Below are positions 33,345-39,037 of a stretch of DNA of 39,037 nucleotides, one piece after another. The position numbers were made by a program, and so were the translations under genes. Origin of the DNA: Bacteroidales bacterium (GTDB lineage: Bacteria; Bacteroidota; Bacteroidia; Bacteroidales; UBA932). The stretch spans positions 1-39,037 of the forward strand of contig JAGCYC010000026.1 of NCBI GenBank assembly GCA_017961015.1, in the 5' to 3' direction. Numbering within the stretch: the stretch's first letter is position 1; each line of letters begins with the position of its first letter. The notes under the pieces were generated by a model. That model made no database searches and was not told where the DNA came from. It worked only from the letters and a program-made list of their open reading frames with translations.

Positions 33345-34535
33345 CTAGGCGATGATGCCTTCCTCGCGGAACACCCGGGTAAGGGCGTCCACTGCGCGGT
33401 CCACCTGCTCGTGGGTATGGGTTGCCATAAGCGAGAAGCGGATCAGGGTGTCCTGGGGGGCGCAGGCCGGCGGAATCACCGAGTTGATGAACACACCCTC
33501 GTCAAAGGCGCGCTTGGTTACCAGGAAGGTCTTTTCCAGGTCTCGCACGTACAGGGGAATGATAGGGCTTTCGGTCTCGCCGATCTCGAAACCTTCCTCG
33601 CGGAAGCGCTTGAGGGCGTAGTTGGTCACATCCCAGAGGGCTTCGATACGCTCGGGCTCCTGCTGCAGGATATGGAGGGCCTCCAGGGCCGATGCCGTTG
33701 CGGCGGGAGTGTCGGAAGCGCTGAAGATATAGGTGCGTGCGGTGTGGCGCAGGTAGTTGATAATGGTCTTGTCGGCTGCGATGAAACCGCCGATGGAGGC
33801 AAGCGACTTGGAGAAGGTGCCCATTATGAGGTCCACCTCGGAGGTGAGGCCGAAGTGGTCGCACACGCCGCGGCCCTGACGGCCGAACACGCCCAGTCCG
33901 TGGGCTTCGTCAACCATAATGGCCACGTTGGCGTATTTGTGCTTGAGATCCACGATCTCGGGAAGCTTGGCCAGGTCTCCTTCCATTGAGAAGACGCCGT
34001 CCACCACGATAAGCTTTACGGAATCCTCGGGGAGGCGCTGCAGGGTGCGCTCCAGGTCTTCCATATCGTTGTGCTTGTAGTGCAGGCCCTTGGCGAAGGA
34101 CAGGCGGCGGCCGTCCACGATGGAGGCGTGGTCGCGGTCGTCACAGATAATGAAATCGTCCTTGGTGAGGAGCTGGGGGATGACGCCGGAGTTTACTGTG
34201 AAGCCGGTGGAGAAGCACAGGGCTTCGTCCTTTCCGACGAATTCGGCCAGTTCCTTCTCAAGCTGGACGTGGATGTCCAGGGTGCCGTTAAGGAAACGGG
34301 AACCGGCGCAGCCGGAACCATACTGGCGGAGGGCCTTTACGCCCGCCTCGATTACACGCTCGTCGCCGGTGAGGCCTGTATATGCATTGGAACCGAACAT
34401 AAGGATATGGTGTCCGTCCATTTCCACTTCGGTGCCCTGCTTGCTGACTATTTGTCTGAAATAAGGGTAGATACCCTTTTCCATCATCTGCTGCGGCAAA
34501 GTGTATTTTGCCAGTCTTTCGTCTAAGAGTGCCAT
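33345..34535 (-). CDS. spt: Serine palmitoyltransferase
   Basis: PLP-dependent alpha-oxoamine synthase that condenses serine with a long-chain acyl-CoA or acyl-ACP to start sphingolipid synthesis, a hallmark of Bacteroidetes membranes. The 396 residues start MALLDERLAKYTLPQQ and include the GSN-A-YTGLTG segment (48-56), GCAGSRFLNGT (75-85), the PLP-binding DEAH (209-212) and the Schiff-base lysine in FSKSLAS (K243). Length and N-terminus match Bacteroides Spt rather than the related glycine C-acetyltransferase (Kbl). The ATG at 34535 is chosen over one at 34574. The gene is alone on its transcript, with a divergent glnS. Confidence 0.88.
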   Translation of the reverse strand: MALLDERLAKYTLPQQMMEKGIYPYFRQIVSKQGTEVEMDGHHILMFGSNAYTGLTGDERVIEAGVKALRQYGSGCAGSRFLNGTLDIHVQLEKELAEFVGKDEALCFSTGFTVNSGVIPQLLTKDDFIICDDRDHASIVDGRRLSFAKGLHYKHNDMEDLERTLQRLPEDSVKLIVVDGVFSMEGDLAKLPEIVDLKHKYANVAIMVDEAHGLGVFGRQGRGVCDHFGLTSEVDLIMGTFSKSLASIGGFIAADKTIINYLRHTARTYIFSASDTPAATASALEALHILQQEPERIEALWDVTNYALKRFREEGFEIGETESPIIPLYVRDLEKTFLVTKRAFDEGVFINSVIPPACAPQDTLIRFSLMATHTHEQVDRAVDALTRVFREEGIIA

Positions 34536-34571
34536 ATTGTCTTGACAGGTATAAGTTTCAGTAACAGGCTG

Positions 34572-34579
34572 CAAAATTA
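34572..34579 (-). promoter_or_regulatory. -7 promoter box for spt
   Basis: Reverse-strand TAATTTTG, matching TAnnTTTG, 36 bases before the spt start codon. No clear -33 element is seen. The box overlaps the left arm of an inverted repeat at 34568-34602. Confidence 0.5.
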
Positions 34580-34594
34580 ATAAAAAATCTGTGA

Positions 34595-34628
34595 TTTGCA
34601 GCAGTTAGGCTTTTTTTTCGTATCTTTG
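34595..34628 (+). promoter_or_regulatory. Promoter of glnS
   Basis: -33 TTTG (34595-34598) and a perfect -7 TATCTTTG (34621-34628) are 22 bp apart, slightly above the usual spacing. The glnS ATG follows 24 bases later. The spacer holds a T-run. Confidence 0.6.
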
Positions 34629-34652
34629 GATGTTTTTGCAAGCTAAATCCGT

Positions 34653-36302
34653 ATGGAAGAGAACAAACTCAATTTTATCGAAGAAATCATTGAAAAAGAC
34701 CTTGCCGAAGGCCGTGTGAAATCCATCGTGACCCGTTTCCCTCCGGAGCCCAACGGCTATCTCCACCTTGGACACGCCAAGAGCATCTGCCTCAACTTCG
34801 GCCTGGCCCAGAAATACGGCGGGGTTACCAATCTGCGCTACGACGACACCAACCCCACCAAGGAAGACACCGAATACGTGGATTCCATCAAGGAGGATAT
34901 CGCCTGGCTGGGTTTCCACTGGGACAAGGAACTCTATGCGTCGGACTACTTCGACCAGCTTTACGAATGGGCCGAGGAACTCATCCTCCGCGGCCTGGCC
35001 TACGTTGACGACCAGACCCAGGAAGAGATACGCCTTGGCCGCGGAACCGTGGACAAGCCCGGCACCCCCAGCCCCTGGAGGGACCGCAGCCCCGAGGAGA
35101 ACCTCCGTCTTTTCCGCGAGATGAAGGCCGGAAAGTATGCCGAGGGTGAAAAGGTCCTTCGCGCCAAGATAGATATGGCCCATCCCAATATGATGTTCAG
35201 GGATCCGCTAATGTACCGTATCAAGTACGCACACCATCACCGTACCGGCGACAAGTGGTGCATCTACCCGATGTACGACTTCACCCACGGCCAGTGCGAC
35301 TCCATAGAGCACATCACCCACTCCATCTGCACCCTGGAGTTCGACGTCCACCGTCCCCTTTACGACTGGTTCATCCAGACCCTGGGTATCTTCCCTTCGC
35401 ACCAGTACGAGTTCGCCCGCCTGAACCTCACCTACACCCTTATGTCCAAGAGAAAGCTCCTGGAACTGGTGCAGAAAGGCTTCGTGAGCGGCTGGGACGA
35501 CCCTCGTATGCCCACGCTCTGCGGTGTCCGCCGCCGCGGCTACACCGCCGAGGCCCTGAAACTCTTCTGCGAGAAGATAGGCGTTTCCAAGCGCGACCAG
35601 CTTATGGACATCCAGCTGCTGGAATGGTGCGTAAGGCAGGACCTGAACGCCCGTTCCAACCGCTATATGGTAGTACAGGATCCAATCAAGCTGGTGATTG
35701 ACAACTATCCCGAGGACAAGGTTGAATGGTTTGACTGCCCCCTGAATCCCGCCGATCCCGAGGGCCCTTCCCGCCGCGTTCCCTTCGGCCGCACCCTCTA
35801 TATCGAGAGGGCCGATTTTATGGAGGACGCCCCCAAGAAGTTCTTCCGCCTCAAACCCGACGGAGAGGTCCGTCTCAAATACACTTATATAATCAAGTGC
35901 GAGCAGGTGATAAAGGATGCCGATGGCAAGGTAGTGGAACTGCATTGCAGCTACGACCCTTCCACCCATCCCCAGACTGGGGAGTGGCGCTCTGTCAAGG
36001 GCACCATCCACTGGGTGAGCGTACCCCACGCCAGGGAGCTGGAGCTGCGCAACTACGACCGCCTCTTCACCCTTGCCGATATGTCCCAGGTCCCCGAGGA
36101 CAAGGACTACAAGGACTACCTGAATCCCGAATCCCTGGTGCTGGGCACCGGATATGCGGAACCTGCCCTCCTCGAGGACAAGTCCGGAATCGCGGTCCAG
36201 TTCGAGCGTACCGGTTACTATATCGAGGATAAGGATTCCACCCCCGGACATCCCGTCTTCAACAAGACCACTGCCCTCAAGGATTCTTACAAACCCGAAT
36301 AG
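34653..36302 (+). CDS. glnS: Glutaminyl-tRNA synthetase
   Basis: Class I aminoacyl-tRNA synthetase charging tRNA-Gln with glutamine. The 549 residues match E. coli GlnRS closely in size. The HIGH-type motif is PPEPNGYLHLGHAKS (30-44, HLGH at 38-41), and the KMSKS-type loop is LMSKRKL, preceded by the RLNLTYT segment. The N-terminal catalytic domain is followed by the two beta-barrel anticodon-binding domains (from about residue 335, ANPADPEGPSRRVPF-like text to the end). The FPPEPNG form and the bacterial-type C-terminus separate it from GltX. Two GC-rich palindromes follow its stop. Confidence 0.95.
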   Translation: MEENKLNFIEEIIEKDLAEGRVKSIVTRFPPEPNGYLHLGHAKSICLNFGLAQKYGGVTNLRYDDTNPTKEDTEYVDSIKEDIAWLGFHWDKELYASDYFDQLYEWAEELILRGLAYVDDQTQEEIRLGRGTVDKPGTPSPWRDRSPEENLRLFREMKAGKYAEGEKVLRAKIDMAHPNMMFRDPLMYRIKYAHHHRTGDKWCIYPMYDFTHGQCDSIEHITHSICTLEFDVHRPLYDWFIQTLGIFPSHQYEFARLNLTYTLMSKRKLLELVQKGFVSGWDDPRMPTLCGVRRRGYTAEALKLFCEKIGVSKRDQLMDIQLLEWCVRQDLNARSNRYMVVQDPIKLVIDNYPEDKVEWFDCPLNPADPEGPSRRVPFGRTLYIERADFMEDAPKKFFRLKPDGEVRLKYTYIIKCEQVIKDADGKVVELHCSYDPSTHPQTGEWRSVKGTIHWVSVPHARELELRNYDRLFTLADMSQVPEDKDYKDYLNPESLVLGTGYAEPALLEDKSGIAVQFERTGYYIEDKDSTPGHPVFNKTTALKDSYKPE

Positions 36303-36351
36303 ATGGCCGGTTGGGGCCGGCCATGACGTCATCCCCGGCCTGACCGGGGAT
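36303..36351 (+). repeat. Two GC-rich palindromes after glnS (REP-like)
   Basis: ATGGCCGG (36303-36310) and CCGGCCAT (36317-36324) form a perfect 8-bp hairpin with a six-base loop. ATCCCCGG (36331-36338) and CCGGGGAT (36344-36351) form another with a five-base loop. They are joined by the palindrome TGACGTCA (36324-36331). No T-run follows, so it is a poor terminator. The second unit has the look of short dispersed palindromes found between genes in many bacteria; no second copy occurs in this window. Confidence 0.6.
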
Positions 36352-36356
36352 CTCCT

Positions 36357-37886
36357 ATGTCAGGACAAGCCAGCATATCGGATAATTCAAGGAGAATCGC
36401 CCGAAATACGGTTCTTCTGTATTTCCGTATGTTGGTAATGATGGTGATAGGGCTCTTTACCTATCGCATCATCCTGAAGGCACTCGGAGTAGAAGACTAC
36501 GGCGTTTACAGTGCTGTGGGCGGTGTGGTCACTATGTTCATGCTGGTGATGAACACCGTCTCTTCGGCCATTACCCGTTATATAACTGTTGGACTGGGAA
36601 AGGGTGACCCGCTGCGCCTCAAGACCACCGTGGGTACCAGCATTGCCATTATGGCGGGCTTCAGCCTGCTCATCGTACTCCTGACGGAGACGGCCGGTCT
36701 GTGGTACCTGCATCACAAGATGGTGATTCCCCCGGGCCGGATGGCGGCTGCCGGAGTGGTGCTGCAAACCTCCATGGCCATCCTCATCGTGAATCTCCTG
36801 AGCCTGCCTTTCACGGCGGCCATCAATGCCCACGAGCATATGGGCGCCTACGCCTACATATCTATCCTGGAAGCTGTCCTGAAGCTGGCCGTAGCGGCCG
36901 GAGTATGGTATTCCGGGGCCGATAAGCTTGTGGTGTACGCCTGGCTCCTGCTGGCGGTTTCCGTGTTGGGGCGCGGTGCCTACGCCGTCTTTGCCGCCTG
37001 GCATTATCCAGAGTGCAGGGGAAGAATCAGGGCCGATAAGGGCCTGGTCCGTGAGATGGGCGCCTTTGCCGGCTGGAATTTCTTGGGAAGCGGGGCCTAT
37101 ATGCTCAATACCCAGGGTATCAACCAGCTTATGAACCTCTTCTTCGGTGTGGGTATGAACGCTGCCAGGGGAGTGGCCGACAAAGTGGAACAGGTGGTTC
37201 GCCAGTTCGCCACAAACATTGCCCTGGCCCTCAATCCGGCCCTTACCAAGAGCTATGTGAGCGGCAACAGGGAATACGCCTTTGACCTCGTTTGCAAGGG
37301 ATCCAAGTACTACTTCTGGGTGTTGTGGGTCATTGCCATCCCGTTCTTCACGGATGCCGATACCATCCTCACCCTCTGGCTGGGACAGTTGCCGCCGGAT
37401 GCAGCCTTATTTACCAAGCTTACCCTGCTGTGCTTTGTGATTGACTTCACGCCAGGCACGCTCAATATCCTGGAACTGGCCAACGGCCGCATCCGCCGTT
37501 ACTATATCTTTACCAGCGCCACCGCAGCCTTGGCGTTTGTGTTTACTTACCTGGCTTACCGCCTGGGGGCTCCCGGTTGGACAGGTTATGGCATCTTTGC
37601 CGTCTGCTACATAGCCAAAGCGGCCGTGATGCTGTTCATAGCCCACAGGGATACCGGCCTTCCCATCAGGCAGTACTGGCAGAAGGGCCTGTGGCCCGCT
37701 CTCTGTCCCGGTCTCATAACCCTTCTGGTGGTGACCTCTCTGGTGTTCCTCCTTCCTTCCGCCTGGTGGCGCTTCCTGGTGACTGCCCTGGTGGGTGTGA
37801 TTTCCATGGCCTTGGGCGTATGGCTGTTCGGCCTTACGGAAGGTGAGAAGGCCTATGCCCGTACCAAACTGCCTTTCCTTAAATGA
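36357..37886 (+). CDS. Polysaccharide flippase, Wzx/MATE-like
   Basis: Inner-membrane flippase of the MOP superfamily, 509 residues with about 12 to 14 hydrophobic segments spread over the whole length. The N-terminal RNTVLLYFRMLVMMVIGLFTYRII and LGVEDYGVYSAVGGVV segments are typical of Wzx-type exporters of lipid-linked oligosaccharides in O-antigen, capsule or exopolysaccharide loci. It heads a same-strand run with two glycosyltransferases, overlapping the next gene by four bases, and is probably the start of a surface polysaccharide locus that continues beyond the window. Confidence 0.9.
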   Translation: MSGQASISDNSRRIARNTVLLYFRMLVMMVIGLFTYRIILKALGVEDYGVYSAVGGVVTMFMLVMNTVSSAITRYITVGLGKGDPLRLKTTVGTSIAIMAGFSLLIVLLTETAGLWYLHHKMVIPPGRMAAAGVVLQTSMAILIVNLLSLPFTAAINAHEHMGAYAYISILEAVLKLAVAAGVWYSGADKLVVYAWLLLAVSVLGRGAYAVFAAWHYPECRGRIRADKGLVREMGAFAGWNFLGSGAYMLNTQGINQLMNLFFGVGMNAARGVADKVEQVVRQFATNIALALNPALTKSYVSGNREYAFDLVCKGSKYYFWVLWVIAIPFFTDADTILTLWLGQLPPDAALFTKLTLLCFVIDFTPGTLNILELANGRIRRYYIFTSATAALAFVFTYLAYRLGAPGWTGYGIFAVCYIAKAAVMLFIAHRDTGLPIRQYWQKGLWPALCPGLITLLVVTSLVFLLPSAWWRFLVTALVGVISMALGVWLFGLTEGEKAYARTKLPFLK

Positions 37887-38716
37887 TACGTTACTCCGTC
37901 ATAGTTCCCTACCGGGGAGAGCCCGGGCTCCTGCAGCGGGCCCTGGCCTCTGTCCCTGCGCGGGAAGACGTGGAGGTGCTGGACGTCGAGGATGCAGAGG
38001 GCCGTGGCGGCGGCTGGGCACGGAACCGGGCGCTGGAAAAGGCGCAGGGAGAGTGGCTGGTTTTCCTGGATGCCGACGATTTTTTCCTTCCCGGGGCCTT
38101 TGAGGCCATGGATAAGCATGCCGATGGGGAGGAAGACCTGGTGTTCTTTGACATTACCAGTGTCTATTCCGACAGTTTAAAACCTTCGGCCCGTCACCTG
38201 ACGCGCTCGGGGATGCTGGCCCGCTATGCTTCCAAGCCCTCACAGGTGCAGTTCTATGGCCGCTATTTATACAACGAGCCCTGGGGTAAGATGATCCGGC
38301 GCTCGCTGGTTCAAGCCAGAGGAATCCGTTTTGACGAGACCCTCTGTGCCAACGATTTCACCTTCTCTGTCCTCTGTGGCCATTGGGCCGATAAGGTCTG
38401 CTACGACCCTACGCCCGTCTACTGCGTGACGGAGCGGGAGGGGAGTGTGAGCAGCCTTTATTTTGACAGCCCTCAGAAGACGCTGGACCGCCTTAAGGTT
38501 TACTGGAAGGTGCAACAGTTCTTTGATAGGGAAAACATCCCGCTGGAACCTTTTTATGGCCTGTGGATGATGTGCAGGAACCAGGGAGGGGAGACCCTCC
38601 GCGTAGCCCGTGAGTTCTGCGCCCGGGAGTCCATTTCCCGCTGGCAGCTCTGGCGGGGCTGTGCCAGACGTATCATTAAAAAGCGCCTCCGCCGGGGCGT
38701 TCCGTACAATGCCTGA
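37883..38716 (+). CDS. Family 2 glycosyltransferase
   Basis: A 277-residue GT-A fold enzyme. The N-terminal SVIVPYRGEPGLLQRAL (residues 5-21), the GGGWARNRALEKAQGEW segment and the DxD-type metal motif in FLDADDFF are clear. The remaining half is more variable and lacks membrane segments. It should be soluble and act at the inner face of the cytoplasmic membrane, adding a sugar to the lipid-linked repeat unit. It overlaps the flippase gene by four bases and the next glycosyltransferase gene by eight. Confidence 0.9.
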   Translation: MIRYSVIVPYRGEPGLLQRALASVPAREDVEVLDVEDAEGRGGGWARNRALEKAQGEWLVFLDADDFFLPGAFEAMDKHADGEEDLVFFDITSVYSDSLKPSARHLTRSGMLARYASKPSQVQFYGRYLYNEPWGKMIRRSLVQARGIRFDETLCANDFTFSVLCGHWADKVCYDPTPVYCVTEREGSVSSLYFDSPQKTLDRLKVYWKVQQFFDRENIPLEPFYGLWMMCRNQGGETLRVAREFCARESISRWQLWRGCARRIIKKRLRRGVPYNA

Positions 38717-39037
38717 GGTCAGTGTCATCATAGTATGTATGGGAGACCCCAGGCGCCATCTTTACGCTTGCCTGGCCAGCATCCTTGCCCATACCGCCCT
38801 TGAGTGCGAATTCCTCTTGACTGCCTACCGTATGCCCGTGGAGCTCAGGGAGGAACTGGCAGGGCGCTATCCCTTCGTGAAAATCACAGTCAACGACGCT
38901 GTGGCCGGTTTTTCGGAGAACAACAATCTCTCCCTGGAAAAGGCCACGGGGGAGTACTGCTTCATAGTGAACGACGACACCCTCATCGAGGCCGATGTAA
39001 TAGGCGACCTGGTGAAGGATATGGAAAAGCTGGGCCC
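38709..39037 (+). CDS. Family 2 glycosyltransferase, N-terminal part (3' truncated by window)
   Basis: The reading frame starts at ATG 38709, overlapping the previous stop by eight bases, and runs open to the last base, so about 109 residues are visible and the stop lies beyond the window. It begins MPEVSVIIVCMGDPRRHL, then has FSENNNLSLEKATGEYCF and the metal-binding VNDDTLIEADV, the standard GT2 order. A rhamnosyltransferase-like enzyme is possible from the FSENNN form, but too little is present to choose. Confidence 0.85.
   Translation, partial: MPEVSVIIVCMGDPRRHLYACLASILAHTALECEFLLTAYRMPVELREELAGRYPFVKITVNDAVAGFSENNNLSLEKATGEYCFIVNDDTLIEADVIGDLVKDMEKLG

Noticed and set aside
33345-34535. 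Glycine C-acetyltransferase (Kbl) as the identity of this gene
   Set aside because: The N-terminus (ALLDERLAKYTLPQQ) and GSNAYTGLTG form match Bacteroides serine palmitoyltransferase better, and no threonine dehydrogenase gene is adjacent.

Overview
This window looks like a chromosomal segment of a GC-rich member of the order Bacteroidales. Four things point there. Bacteroidetes-type promoters (-7 box TAnnTTTG, sometimes with a -33 TTTG 19-22 bp upstream) precede most transcription units. Shine-Dalgarno sequences are largely absent. Lineage-typical families are present (DUF4301, DUF4954, the DUF2807 lipoprotein, a serine palmitoyltransferase, the short Bacteroidetes-type aconitase). Genes are packed with ATGA or GTGA overlaps. 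The composition would suit a Rikenellaceae- or Cryptobacteroides-like organism, but the genus cannot be fixed from the sequence. No rRNA, tRNA, CRISPR array, insertion sequence or phage gene was seen, and no gene-free stretch exceeds about 150 bases.

Layout. (1) 1-548: the end of gapA, closed by a hairpin terminator. (2) 620-14617: a long same-strand run of lpxB, pdxB, a DUF4301 gene, citrate lyase genes citD-citE-citF-citX, a DUF4954 beta-helix gene, a fused citC-citG gene, aconitase and isocitrate dehydrogenase. This joins citrate cleavage (to acetate plus oxaloacetate), the enzymes that build and load the citrate lyase prosthetic group, and the citrate-to-2-oxoglutarate branch. (3) 14677-16966: an aquaporin, a terminator, an unrecognised reverse-strand gene and a divergent D-2-hydroxyacid dehydrogenase. 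(4) 17020-19712: an ABC ATPase, its permease, a YtrA-type GntR repressor and a DUF2807 lipoprotein, behind a promoter that carries a long palindrome, probably the repressor's operator. (5) 19783-20757, reverse strand: a deoxyhypusine-synthase-like enzyme.

(6) 20900-29164: a tightly overlapped eleven-gene operon resembling an aryl-polyene/flexirubin-type lipid pathway: methyltransferase, acyl carrier protein (ACP), LpxL-like acyltransferase, hotdog dehydratase, ketosynthase, a truncated ketosynthase-like protein with a striking His/Cys/Gly tail, a second ACP, a second ketosynthase, a second truncated ketosynthase-like protein, a small EamA-type transporter, a LolA-like carrier, and a hotdog-glycosyltransferase fusion (twelve proteins counting the methyltransferase). 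No ketoreductase, starter ligase, ammonia-lyase or MMPL exporter is present. It is the most interesting part of the window.

(7) 29126-34535, all reverse strand: a phosphodiesterase/nucleotide pyrophosphatase, a small beta-barrel protein with a lipoprotein, an exported C1-family peptidase and serine palmitoyltransferase. (8) 34653-36302: glnS, followed by two GC-rich palindromes. (9) 36357 to the end: the start of a surface polysaccharide locus, with a flippase and two family 2 glycosyltransferases, the last cut by the window end.
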